22,003 nt of DNA from Kaiparowitsia sp041742695 (GTDB lineage: Bacteria > Cyanobacteriota > Cyanobacteriia > Elainellales > Elainellaceae). The notes under the pieces are model-generated. The model saw only the letters and a list, made by a program, of their open reading frames with translations, had not been told where the DNA came from and ran no database searches. The position numbers were made by a program, and so were the translations under genes. Shown piece by piece: positions 1 through 7,523 of the stretch; the stretch's first letter is position 1; every line of letters starts with the position of its first letter. The stretch lies in assembly GCA_041742695.1 (NCBI GenBank), contig JBGTOF010000263.1, forward strand, positions 1 to 22,003. The letters run 5' to 3'.

Positions 1-562
1 CGCGAGTGTCTCAAGATGTACGTCAATGGCTGTGGGTTTCGAGCTATTGAGCGGGTCAAAGGGGTGCATCATACAACCGTGATTACCTGGGTGAAGCAGG
101 TGGGTGAATTGCTCCCGGATGCGTACGACCCTGAAACGACCCCAGAGGTAGGCGAACTTGACGAACTAGAAACCTTTGTGGGCTCAAAAAAACAAGATTT
201 GGCTGTGGACGGCCGTTGACCACTTCAGGAAAGGGATTTTGGGTTGGGTCTTGGGTGACCACAGTGCCAAGACGTTTCAACCGCTTTGGTCGCGGGTGGC
301 TGGCTGGCAGTGCTACTTCTCTGTCACTGACGGGTGGACGGTGTATCCCAGCTTTATTCCAGAAGGCGATCAAATTGTCAGCAAAACCTATATGACTCGG
401 GTAGAAGGAGAGAACACTCGTTTACGGCACTATCTCGCTCGTTTGCATCGCAAAACGCTTTGCTACTCCAAGTCCGTAGACATGCTGGCTCACTCTATCC
501 GACTGTTACTTCACTACCTCAAGTTTGACGATATCCCTGTCCCTCCAAGGTTCATCTCTTGA
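1..562 (+). CDS. IS1-family transposase, C-terminal part, split between two frames
   Basis: DDE-type transposase of the IS1 family; the 5' end (N-terminal zinc finger) lies outside the window. Frame 1 is open from base 1 to 219 and contains a helix-turn-helix-like stretch and the first catalytic Asp in ELDELETFVGS. Frame 2 (to 562) continues the same protein with WLWTAVDHF, the second Asp in TDGWTVYP, and the Glu/Arg region VEGENTRLRHYLARLHRKT, which matches the IS1 C-terminus. The frame changes at a run of seven A (186-192). Loss of one A, or gain of two, would join the halves. IS1 elements use A-rich slippery sites, so this may be programmed or transcriptional slippage, but the classic IS1 shift is -1 and that does not reach frame 2 here. 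A disabling indel is therefore equally possible. Family call is sure; activity is uncertain. Confidence 0.85.
1..562 (+). mobile_element. Insertion sequence of the IS1 family, partial at window edge
   Basis: The only direct evidence is the transposase. The left end lies outside the window. I could not identify a convincing right inverted repeat between 563 and about 615, so the right boundary is taken at the transposase stop and is approximate. Confidence 0.6.
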
Positions 563-619
563 TTCAGCAACGCCGCTTTTTTTATTAATGATTTGTTGGT
601 AACGGACTCACATGCACAT

Positions 620-669
620 AAAAAAGCCCCCGGGCGTCTTTCCTTGTTTCGACTCCGGGGGCTTTTTTT
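620..669. terminator. Strong bidirectional intrinsic terminator
   Basis: A perfect 14-bp inverted repeat (AAAAAAGCCCCCGG at 620-633, CCGGGGGCTTTTTT at 655-668) encloses a 21-nt loop whose edges pair further (GTC/GAC). The GC-rich core flanked by A6 and T7 can terminate in both directions. It sits in the 305-bp gap between the IS1 transposase and the ATL gene. Neither neighbour needs a leftward terminator, so it may belong to a gene displaced when the IS inserted. The rest of the gap (563-619, 670-867) shows no gene; 670-867 is the likely leader of the ATL gene. Confidence 0.9.
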
Positions 670-867
670 ATTCCTCACACCTGTAGAAAGAGTACTGTGA
701 GACCCTTTGCCTTAAAACCAGCCTCATGCCACTTCCACAGCTGGCATAGGTGAGCCTCCATTGCGATAGTGGTATTCAAGTGATGATGGATGGGGCAAGG
801 ACTGAATTCTCGCTCCCCAATCATGATCCTCCTAGGACTATCAGTACTGCTTCAGCCGCAACATCTC

Positions 868-1203
868 ATGAATACTTACAGCAGCATCTATGCCGTTGTG
901 CAGCAGATTCCCCTTGGGCGAGTCGCGACCTATGGGCAAATCGCCACGCTAGCAGATCTGCAGGGCAAAGCGCGCCTAGTCGGTTATGCTCTATATCGCG
1001 TGGTAGAAGGCAGCGACATTCCCTGGCATCGGGTAATCAATGCTCAAGGCAAGGTATCGGAATCGCCGTTTCGCAATGGCAGCGATGATTTGCAGCGATC
1101 GCTCTTAGAGGCAGAAGGCATCGAATTCGACCGCGCGGGCCACATTAACCTGCGCCAATACCAATGGCAACCCGATTTAGCTCAGTTTTTTCCAGATGAA
1201 TAG
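868..1203 (+). CDS. Alkyltransferase-like (ATL) protein, MGMT DNA-binding family
   Basis: A 111-residue protein of the O6-methylguanine-DNA methyltransferase C-terminal domain family. It has IPLGRVATYGQIA (residues 14-26, the DNA-binding helix region) and the active-site loop PWHRV (52-56), where the usual PCHRV cysteine is tryptophan. That makes it an ATL protein. Characterised members such as Atl1 bind O6-alkylguanine without repairing it and hand the lesion to nucleotide excision repair. The frame is open from 790, but ATG 868 gives the normal length and starts directly at the domain; the upstream 26 codons look unlike the family. There is no strong ribosome binding site at either start. 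Its stop overlaps the next gene by 8 bases, suggesting translational coupling. Confidence 0.88.
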   Translation: MNTYSSIYAVVQQIPLGRVATYGQIATLADLQGKARLVGYALYRVVEGSDIPWHRVINAQGKVSESPFRNGSDDLQRSLLEAEGIEFDRAGHINLRQYQWQPDLAQFFPDE

Positions 1204-2044
1204 CGTGTTTAAACTGCGTCCCGTGTGGCTTGACCGCCACTCCTTGTGTCAGCCTCGAGATGTACGACATCGCGCAGTGGGCTTGCTGCTCCTTATTCTG
1301 CTGCTGCATCTCAGCGTGATGCCCGCAGCCTCTGCGTCGTCGTTGCAAGGCCCAATGGGAGACCCAATAGGGGCGATGCTTGCCGAGACGGCAACGCCAG
1401 ACATCTACACTCACTATCATTCTCGCCGCTCCAGCGCAGATGGCATTGGCAAAGTTTACCTAGGGCGCGAAATTTCTCAGGTGATGGGGCATCGCGGTGC
1501 GGCTTGGTTAGAGCGCCCCAGCCGCAGTTGGGAAGAGCATCCAGCGGATTTGGTGCAGCAACTAAACCTAAGCCCTGCCGATGTGGTCGCTGATATTGGG
1601 GCAGGCACTGGCTACATGACCTTTCGACTGAGTTCGCAGGTACCCGAGGGCCAAGTCTATGCAGTGGATATTCAGCCTGAGATACTAGCCATGCTGCAAG
1701 CGCTGAAGCAGAATCAGCAGGCCGACAACGTTATTCCTATTTTGGGCAGCGAAACCGATCCTCACCTGCCGCCCCAGAGCATCGACTTAGCACTTTTAGT
1801 CGATGCTTATCACGAATTTGCTTACCCTTACGAGATGATGACGCACCTTGTCTCAGCTCTAAAATCTGGGGGGCAGGTGGCACTGGTGGAGTATCGCGGG
1901 GAGAACCCGTTCATCCTCATCAAGCGGCATCATAAGATGACCCAGCGGCAGGTGCGACGCGAAATGAACGCAGTGGGGCTGCTGTGGCAAGAAACGCTGG
2001 AGTTTTTGCCACAGCAGCATGTCATGATATTCCGCAAACCTTAG
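1196..2044 (+). CDS. Class I SAM-dependent methyltransferase with signal peptide
   Basis: 282 residues. The glycine-rich SAM site is VADIGAGTGYMT (about residues 132-143), followed by the acidic ribose-binding position in YAVDIQPE; DAYHEF and a late VALVEYRGE strand complete a Rossmann methyltransferase. Unusually, the first 49 residues look like a Sec signal: basic n-region (RHR), a hydrophobic core VGLLLLILLLHLSVM (28-42), then an ASAS-type cleavage site. The mature domain would be periplasmic or membrane-tethered, where SAM is not expected. A spacer of about 70 residues separates signal and catalytic core. The start overlaps the ATL stop (ATGAATAG at 1196-1203) with no Shine-Dalgarno sequence, so expression probably depends on the upstream gene. 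Substrate is unknown. The stop overlaps the convergent holin-family gene by four bases. Confidence 0.85.
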   Translation: MNSVFKLRPVWLDRHSLCQPRDVRHRAVGLLLLILLLHLSVMPAASASSLQGPMGDPIGAMLAETATPDIYTHYHSRRSSADGIGKVYLGREISQVMGHRGAAWLERPSRSWEEHPADLVQQLNLSPADVVADIGAGTGYMTFRLSSQVPEGQVYAVDIQPEILAMLQALKQNQQADNVIPILGSETDPHLPPQSIDLALLVDAYHEFAYPYEMMTHLVSALKSGGQVALVEYRGENPFILIKRHHKMTQRQVRREMNAVGLLWQETLEFLPQQHVMIFRKP

Positions 2045-2397
2045 GCAATGTTGAGCGCTTGCAAAACAGCGACGAGGATGGAATTGACAATGCTGAGGGC
2101 GATCGCCCCAATAAGGGCACTGCCAATGCCCCAGCGCAGCCGAAACCCCTGCACCAGCAATGCCGTTAGCCCAAACACAATCACGCTGGTGATTAATGGA
2201 ATCAGCCCTAGGCTGATCACGGCCCCAAAGGTTCTTAACCCCTCAGGAAACAGGTTGAGCACCCCATTCAGCGCGCCGATAATGCCACCAGAGATGAGTG
2301 CCACTACCGGATTGTCGATTTCGACCCCGATGGGCAGCTTAGAGATAATCAGCAGGCTAATTGCCAGCACAATAATGGAAATAATAAAGCCAACCAC
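2041..2397 (-). CDS. Phage holin family (4_2-type) small membrane protein
   Basis: 118 residues and almost entirely hydrophobic. Four membrane segments are visible: about 1-20 (IISIIVLAISLLII), 30-50 (VVALISGGIIGALNGVLNLF), 58-80 (AVISLGLIPLITSVIVFGL) and 90-115. The layout and glycine pattern fit the holin 4_2-like family found throughout cyanobacteria as a chromosomal integral membrane protein; real holin activity is not established for these. The start is GTG (2395-2397) with a good ribosome binding site, AAGGAG, eight bases upstream, which decides it. No phage genes are nearby, so this is a housekeeping paralogue rather than a prophage. Tail to tail with the methyltransferase, overlapping by four bases. 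Confidence 0.8.
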   Translation of the reverse strand: MVGFIISIIVLAISLLIISKLPIGVEIDNPVVALISGGIIGALNGVLNLFPEGLRTFGAVISLGLIPLITSVIVFGLTALLVQGFRLRWGIGSALIGAIALSIVNSILVAVLQALNIA

Positions 2398-2708
2398 AGC
2401 GTTTACTCCTTAAAACGGTCTAAATTAAACGGTTCAACCCTAAATAAACCCTGAATTGAGGACTCTATACAAGATTGCTGAAACACGTGTTGATATTATG
2501 TTGATATGTTAAGTCTTTTACCGTATGCGTCCTTGAGCCTCTGACCATCAACCGGGTTGAAATGAACGCCTGCATGGAGAACCTGTTCGTCCCTTCGCTC
2601 ATCACGATCATGTTCTAAATAGGGAAGGGGCTTCGGAATATTCCCGACTGACGTTACGAGTGACAGGCGAAGAGGTTGAGCATATCCCCCACTTACGAAG
2701 GTCGGGGC
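2398..2708. other. 311-bp gap: holin-gene leader and unexplained open frame after HemW
   Basis: No convincing gene. The right part, next to the HemW stop, has the palindrome GGAATATTCC (2635-2644). The left part is AT-rich and should hold the promoter of the minus-strand holin-family gene; it contains AACACGTGTT (2482-2491) and two copies of TTGATAT near 2490-2507. In HemW's own frame, the sequence after its TGA stays open for 70 more codons to a TAA at 2496-2498, with residues such as VDGQRLKDAYGKR; I do not recognise this sequence. Confidence 0.4.
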
Positions 2709-3956
2709 TCAAGAGAATAAGTGAAAGATGTGGGCCAATACGGTATTGGATAGCAGAAATCCGTCAGGAACCGTGAGGCGAAGGCGATCGCCCGCGTCTA
2801 TCTGCACGAGTCCTTGCCGTACATAGGCGTGTAACCCCTCCAAAAGACGATACACCGTCGCTTCGCCAAATTGATTGCATAATGCCGCCACGCTGACCCC
2901 CTCTCGCAGCCGCAGCCCTAACATCAGCGTATCCAGCAGTTGCTCCGTGAGTGGGGTGGGAGTGCAGTCGATTAGGGCTCCAGATTCTAGCCAGGCATAA
3001 TACGCCTCGCGAGTGCGCGGGCGGGTAAAGCGCTGGCCTTGCACATAGCTGGCAGCTGCCATGCCCATCGCGTAGTAAGGGCGATTTTCCCAATACACGC
3101 GGTTGTGGCGGCACGCGTAACCTGGTTTGGCATAGTTTGAGATTTCGTAATGGTCGTAGCCAGTGGTGGTAAGAGTCTGGTGCGCTTGGCGATACATCTC
3201 GGTGGTGGCGTCGTCGCTGGGGAGAGGCGCTTCGCCGGGGGTATAGCGTTTGCCAAACACCGTGCCCGGCTCAATGGTGAGATCGTAGATAGAGAGATGG
3301 GTGGGATTGAGAGCGATCGCCCGCTCCAGCGACTCTTGCCAATGGGCCATCGTCAACCCTGGCAAGCCCGAAATTAAATCAAGGCTAAAATTCTCAATCC
3401 CCGCTTGGCGCAGCAGCGCTACCGCTTGAGGAATATCGTCGGAGGTGTGGGTGCGTCCGCAGACCGCCAGCAACTCTGACTGAAACGCCTGTGCTCCCAA
3501 GCTGACCCGCGTGATTCCGGCAGCCGCATAGCCCTGAATCTGAGTCAAGTCAAACGTGCCAGGGTCCATCTCCATCGACACCTCTGCAGAGAAGGCAATA
3601 CCGAACCGCTGCCGCAGAGCTGCCAAAATCTGTTCGAGTTGCCCAACCGACAGCAGCGATGGAGTTCCCCCCCCAAAAAAGACGGTCTCTAACGGACTTG
3701 TCTCAGAGGATGCATCGGAATGAATGGGCGTTTGGGCAATTTCTTGGCAGAGGTGCTGCACATAGGTGCAAATGGTGCGCGAGCGATCGCCCCAGCGAGC
3801 ATCCCCCACCACTGAAATCGGAAAATCACAATAGAAACAGCGTCGCCGACAGAAGGGAATATGCAGGTAGGCAGCCGCAGGAGCTGCTCTTGTTTCGTTA
3901 ATGCATGGGTGAATCGGCGGGCGATCGCTCGATGACGGAGGCGGCATTACTGTCAT
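2709..3956 (-). CDS. hemW: Radical SAM heme chaperone HemW
   Basis: 415 residues, normal for HemW with a short N-terminal extension. The radical SAM cluster motif is CRRRCFYC (C36, C40, C43), preceded by AAYLHIPF, which is highly typical of HemW. SAM-binding GGGTPSLL follows (about 94-101), then EVSMEMDPGT, RVSLGAQAF, LDLISGLPG, YDHYEISNYAKPG and a C-terminal winged-helix-like region. HemW was long annotated as oxygen-independent coproporphyrinogen oxidase; characterised members lack that activity and insert heme into respiratory proteins. It acts in the cytosol or at the membrane. ATG 3956 has AGGAAT eight bases upstream; a second ATG nine bases downstream is possible. Divergent from the PIN-TRAM gene across 210 bp. 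Confidence 0.93.
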   Translation of the reverse strand: MTVMPPPSSSDRPPIHPCINETRAAPAAAYLHIPFCRRRCFYCDFPISVVGDARWGDRSRTICTYVQHLCQEIAQTPIHSDASSETSPLETVFFGGGTPSLLSVGQLEQILAALRQRFGIAFSAEVSMEMDPGTFDLTQIQGYAAAGITRVSLGAQAFQSELLAVCGRTHTSDDIPQAVALLRQAGIENFSLDLISGLPGLTMAHWQESLERAIALNPTHLSIYDLTIEPGTVFGKRYTPGEAPLPSDDATTEMYRQAHQTLTTTGYDHYEISNYAKPGYACRHNRVYWENRPYYAMGMAAASYVQGQRFTRPRTREAYYAWLESGALIDCTPTPLTEQLLDTLMLGLRLREGVSVAALCNQFGEATVYRLLEGLHAYVRQGLVQIDAGDRLRLTVPDGFLLSNTVLAHIFHLFS

Positions 3957-3995
3957 TGCAATAATTCCTAAAGAACCGTCGGGAATCTCCGACGA

Positions 3996-4001
3996 TATAA
4001 T
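3996..4001 (+). promoter_or_regulatory. Possible -10 element before the PIN-TRAM gene
   Basis: TATAAT is a perfect consensus -10 hexamer in the 210-bp divergent spacer, 165 bases before the PIN-TRAM ATG. No clear -35 hexamer lies 16-18 bases upstream, so this is a weak call. Confidence 0.3.
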
Positions 4002-4166
4002 AAGGCTGTATTTGTGCTTATGGCCTGCACGGTGGGCTATGATCTTAGCCCCGAACAGTCATCCCCTTTGCCAGCGCCCACATGAGCGGCTGAACTGCTG
4101 ACCAACTCATTCGGGATTCCGTGACCTCCACAGACCACACCGCCCCATCCCAGAGCAACCTGGACT

Positions 4167-5279
4167 ATGCTTGACGCCATTATTGTCCTCTCATTCATCC
4201 TAGCAGGGGTGGGAATCGGCTTCTACAGCGTAGATTTCTTGCCCGACGATGCCCTTCGTCAAGTGTCAAACATTGAAGGGTTAAGCTTTGTCATTGCTGG
4301 CTTTGGCGGCATTTTGGGGCTGGCGATTGGTTTGGTGGTGCAAACTAGCTATCAGCGGCTAGAGCGGCAAGTCCGCGAAATGCCCGTCGATCTATTGCTG
4401 AGCCGCTCGTTGGGACTGATCCTCGGATTGTTGGTCGCCAACTTGCTGTTGTTGCCCGTGTTCTTGTTGCCGATCCCTAGAGACTTTGGCTTTATTAAAC
4501 CGCTAGCGGCAGTGGTCGGCAGCATTTTGTTTGCCGCGACTGGGGTGAACTTGGGAGGGGCTCATGGGCGATCGCTCCTGAGGCTGATTAACCCCAATAG
4601 CGTAGAAACGCTGCTCGTGGCCGAAGGCACCCTTAAGCCCACAAGCAGCAAGGTGCTAGATACTAGCTGCATCATTGATGGCCGCATCGAAGATATTTTG
4701 GCGACGGGGTTCGTAGAAGGGCAAATTCTAGTGCCGCAGTTTGTGCTGCAAGAGCTGCAGCAGGTTGCTGATGCCTCCAACGACATGAAGCGCACTCGCG
4801 GACGGCGTGGCCTAGATATTCTAAATCGGCTAAAGGAACGCTATCCCGACAAAATTGTGATTCACTCTGCCGATTATGATGACATCTCAACGGTAGATGC
4901 CAAACTGGTGCGGCTGGCGCAAGACATCAATGGCATGCTGCTTACCAACGACTACAACCTCAACAAAGTTGCTAGTTTGCAGCAGGTGCCCGTGCTCAAT
5001 ATCAACGACTTGGCGCAGTCCATGCGACCCTCCTACCTGCCGGGCGACAACCTAGAGCTAAAAATTCTCAAGCAGGGCAAGGAGCCCGAACAGGGTGTTG
5101 GCTATCTTAATGACGGCACCATGGTGGTGGTAGAAGGGGGCGATCGCCTCATTGGTGAAGAAACCATCGTGGTCGTCACCGGAGCATTGCAAACCTCCGC
5201 AGGTCGCATGATTTTTGCTCGCCCTGACGCCGATTCTAGCCCGTCGACTAGCCCAAACTCTACCGTTTCACGCAAGTAG
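4167..5279 (+). CDS. Membrane-anchored PIN-TRAM domain protein (YacL-like)
   Basis: 370 residues. Four hydrophobic segments (about residues 3-20, 40-60, 80-105 and 112-130) form a membrane anchor. A PIN nuclease-fold domain follows, with all four acidic positions: D165 in VLDTSCIIDGR, E196 in LQELQQ, D244 in TVDAKL and D262 in TNDYNL. The C-terminal TRAM domain (about 285-350) is the nucleic-acid-binding beta barrel. This YacL-type architecture is common in cyanobacteria and Firmicutes; the intact acidic site suggests metal-dependent RNase activity near the membrane, but its targets are unknown. ATG 4167 begins at the first membrane helix; no strong ribosome binding site precedes it. It is convergent with the next gene across 53 bp. 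Confidence 0.9.
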   Translation: MLDAIIVLSFILAGVGIGFYSVDFLPDDALRQVSNIEGLSFVIAGFGGILGLAIGLVVQTSYQRLERQVREMPVDLLLSRSLGLILGLLVANLLLLPVFLLPIPRDFGFIKPLAAVVGSILFAATGVNLGGAHGRSLLRLINPNSVETLLVAEGTLKPTSSKVLDTSCIIDGRIEDILATGFVEGQILVPQFVLQELQQVADASNDMKRTRGRRGLDILNRLKERYPDKIVIHSADYDDISTVDAKLVRLAQDINGMLLTNDYNLNKVASLQQVPVLNINDLAQSMRPSYLPGDNLELKILKQGKEPEQGVGYLNDGTMVVVEGGDRLIGEETIVVVTGALQTSAGRMIFARPDADSSPSTSPNSTVSRK

Positions 5280-5332
5280 TAATGCCGTCTTAAATGCAGC
5301 AGTCTTAAAACCAGACTTTGAGTAGGTTGCCA

Positions 5333-5947
5333 TCATTCTACTGTGCACCATCGCCAGCTATAGCGATTCCACTCATACACGCCTTGAATTTCATATTCCA
5401 TGCCGTTGTCAAACCGAATGATGCAGTTGGTATGGGCTGTGCCGTTTTCACCCCCTATTTCGGCGGTGTTCGACAAGCTCACCACCGTGCACGGAAACCA
5501 CTCCTGTTGACAGGGCCCGTCCTCCTGCACCCACTCCCACAAACTGTTGGATACTTCAATGCGATCGCCTACTTGGATCTGAGTCGGGCGAGCATACTGA
5601 CTCACATGGGACGGTCGCACCCGTTCTAGCCATTGCAGGCCATATTGATCGCGGATAAACTGCACTGCACCAGAGTCTTGGCCAGCAACCCAGTCATTTA
5701 GCAGTTGCGCCTTCCAGTTGCGGCTTTGTTGCTCTTGCTCAGCAATAAACTCGAGCAGGGCATGCTGTTGATCTGCCTCTAGCGCATCAAGTGGATTCTC
5801 AGCCGCATCATTGGTTGTGCTGTTAGGGAGGGGATGGAGTAGCATCCGAATTAAGATGGATTGCTGCTGCCCCGTAAGGGGACAGCCTGCCGCGTCGCAC
5901 TCATCTACGGCAGCCTGAAGCAGCGCGTCATAGTCAGGGGAGGACAT
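5333..5947 (-). CDS. Hypothetical protein, conserved-looking, soluble
   Basis: 204 residues and no family I can name. The N-terminal half (about 1-110) is acidic, Gln-rich and predicted helical. The C-terminal half is rich in beta strand and tryptophan: QVGDRIEVSNSLWEWVQ, EWFPCTVVSL, IRFDNGMEYEIQGVYEW and NRYSWRWC. That pattern (valine-glycine-aspartate turn, then short strands ending in aromatic residues) resembles a small SH3- or Tudor-like barrel, which is inference only. There is no signal peptide or membrane segment. Composition and a HIP1 site inside the gene match the cyanobacterial chromosome, so it is probably a real resident gene. It starts at ATG 5945-5947 without a clear ribosome binding site. 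Confidence 0.75.
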   Translation of the reverse strand: MSSPDYDALLQAAVDECDAAGCPLTGQQQSILIRMLLHPLPNSTTNDAAENPLDALEADQQHALLEFIAEQEQQSRNWKAQLLNDWVAGQDSGAVQFIRDQYGLQWLERVRPSHVSQYARPTQIQVGDRIEVSNSLWEWVQEDGPCQQEWFPCTVVSLSNTAEIGGENGTAHTNCIIRFDNGMEYEIQGVYEWNRYSWRWCTVE

Positions 5948-6290
5948 TGCGACTGAACCCGCGAAACGTGACCTGATTAATCTTGCATTATCGTCTTATC
6001 CGTCAACTCAGCTCAATCTTTCGCAAAATCTTGTCACATAGATTCCAATAAACCGACAACTCTGCACCCAGACCAGAGCGGTTGAGGAGGCGGATACATT
6101 GCTGAGACTGACGTGATTGAACCAGTTTGGGGAGGATTAGCGTCCCTAAACTTGTCCACCCTCCCCAGAACACTGCACAGAGTAGGTTAGTGCTGAGTGC
6201 TTGGAATCATCGTTGAGTGAACAGTGCGACGGACAAATCCCTACCGGAAGAGAGAAGACCGTCTGAGGCTCTTTCGACCATGCTGGAAAG
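5948..6290. promoter_or_regulatory. Intergenic leader of the ACAD-PIG-L operon with a hairpin
   Basis: This 343-bp divergent spacer has no gene. GGGGAGG (6129-6135) and CCTCCCC (6160-6166) form a 7-bp all-perfect stem around a 24-nt loop, about 125 bases before the dehydrogenase start. It lacks a T run, so it is not a terminator and could be a leader structure or operator. The final 11 bases (ATGCTGGAAAG, 6280-6290) are duplicated in tandem over the start codon. Confidence 0.35.
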
Positions 6291-6301
6291 ATGCTGGAAA
6301 G
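6280..6301 (+). repeat. 11-bp tandem duplication across the ACAD start codon
   Basis: ATGCTGGAAAG occurs twice back to back (6280-6290 and 6291-6301). Because 11 is not a multiple of three, the first ATG opens a different frame of 11 codons that stops at TAG, while the second opens the dehydrogenase. Confidence 0.95.
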
Positions 6302-7523
6302 CCAAGGAGAATTAGCCATCGTCGCTCAACGCTTATCGACCCATGTGCATACTGCGCCTGTGGCTGCAGAGCTTGTTACCCTGGCCAGCACTATGGCAGA
6401 TGAATTTGCCACCCAGGCTGGGATCATTGATCGGCCTGGCGCGTTCCCTCAAGCAGAATTCCAACGCCTTGCAGCGGAAGGATTCTTTGTAGCCCCGCTG
6501 CGGCCTGCGTGGGGGGGATGTGGTTTGGGGATCGATGCTAGTTTGACCCATGACCTGCTAATGTTGCTTAAGCACATTGGGCGTGGCAATTTGGCTGTAG
6601 GCCGGGTGTACGAAGGGCACGTAAACGCGCTTCAGCTCATTCAAACCTTTGGCACTGCTGAGCAAGTTGAACGGTATGGAACCGATGTGCGCGATCGCCA
6701 TATGCTCTTTGGCGTGTGGAATGCGGAAGATGCCGATGGGCTCAAAATTTTGTCTATTGGGGAAGGCCGCTATCGACTAGAAGGGGCAAAAACCTTCTGC
6801 TCTGGCGCGGGATATGTAGAGCGACCTTTTGTTAATGGCACACTGCCCGATGGCACCTGGCAGATGTGCATTGTGCCCATGGATAAGGTGACGACTCGCA
6901 CCGATCCAACCTGGTGGCACCCTGCAGGGATGAAAGCCACAGCCAGTTATAGGATTGACTTTAGCGGCGTTGAGCTGGATGCGAGCGATTTAATTGGTCA
7001 ACCCAGCGACTATATGCGTCAGCCGTGGCTGACGGCGGGGGTAGTTCGGTTTGCCGCGGTGCAGCTGGGGGGTGCAGAGGCGTTGTTTGATCTCACGCGG
7101 CAGTTTCTTCAAGCTGAGAACCGAACCGGCAATCCGTTTCAACAGGAGCGGCTAGGGCAAATGGCGATCGCCCTTGAGACAGGTCAACTCTGGCTGCGGG
7201 GTGCTGCTGATGCAATTGCGGCCTATGGACCCCAGTTTGGCGGTGAAGTCACCCTAGTGAATTCCCAAGTGAATTCCCAAGCCAATCGGCTGCAGGCTTA
7301 CACCAACATGATGCGCACGACGGTTGAGCAAGTGTGTATGGATATGATGCAGCTGTGCCAGCGCTCTGTGGGCACGCGTGGGCTGCTGCCCCCCAACCCG
7401 ATTGAGCGAGTGGTTCGCGATTTAACATTGTATTTGCGTCAGCCTGCCTATGATGCAGCCATTTCGGGCGTGGGCGCCCATGTGTTGGCAGAGACAACGG
7501 CTGCTAATCAGCTGTGGCAGTAA
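6291..7523 (+). CDS. Acyl-CoA dehydrogenase-family flavoprotein, atypical active site
   Basis: 410 residues with the three-part acyl-CoA dehydrogenase fold: helical N-terminal domain (LAAEGFFVAPLRPAWGGCGLG, 60-80), central beta domain with the FAD-contact segment GAKTFCSGAG (165-174) and a helical C-terminal domain. The C-terminal YEGT-type segment that carries the catalytic Glu in many classic members is absent; the equivalent stretch reads RDLTLYLRQPAYDAA (376-390), more like DszC-type and other oxygen- or amine-oxidising relatives. Standard beta-oxidation is therefore doubtful, and no other beta-oxidation gene is nearby. Its stop overlaps the PIG-L start (TAATG), so the two form an operon and probably share a pathway. 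The start is uncertain because of the tandem repeat at the ATG; there is no well-spaced ribosome binding site. Confidence 0.85.
   Translation: MLESQGELAIVAQRLSTHVHTAPVAAELVTLASTMADEFATQAGIIDRPGAFPQAEFQRLAAEGFFVAPLRPAWGGCGLGIDASLTHDLLMLLKHIGRGNLAVGRVYEGHVNALQLIQTFGTAEQVERYGTDVRDRHMLFGVWNAEDADGLKILSIGEGRYRLEGAKTFCSGAGYVERPFVNGTLPDGTWQMCIVPMDKVTTRTDPTWWHPAGMKATASYRIDFSGVELDASDLIGQPSDYMRQPWLTAGVVRFAAVQLGGAEALFDLTRQFLQAENRTGNPFQQERLGQMAIALETGQLWLRGAADAIAAYGPQFGGEVTLVNSQVNSQANRLQAYTNMMRTTVEQVCMDMMQLCQRSVGTRGLLPPNPIERVVRDLTLYLRQPAYDAAISGVGAHVLAETTAANQLWQ

Noticed and set aside
2041..2397. Holin-family gene as a sign of a prophage
   Set aside because: No lysis, capsid, integrase or tail gene is near it; the family is a common chromosomal membrane protein in cyanobacteria.
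5301..5317. AGTCT/AGACT hairpin between convergent genes as a terminator
   Set aside because: The stem is only five base pairs and the following T run is three bases.
7514..7522. GTG 7514 as start of the PIG-L gene
   Set aside because: ATG 7523 overlaps the previous stop by one base and is the stronger codon.
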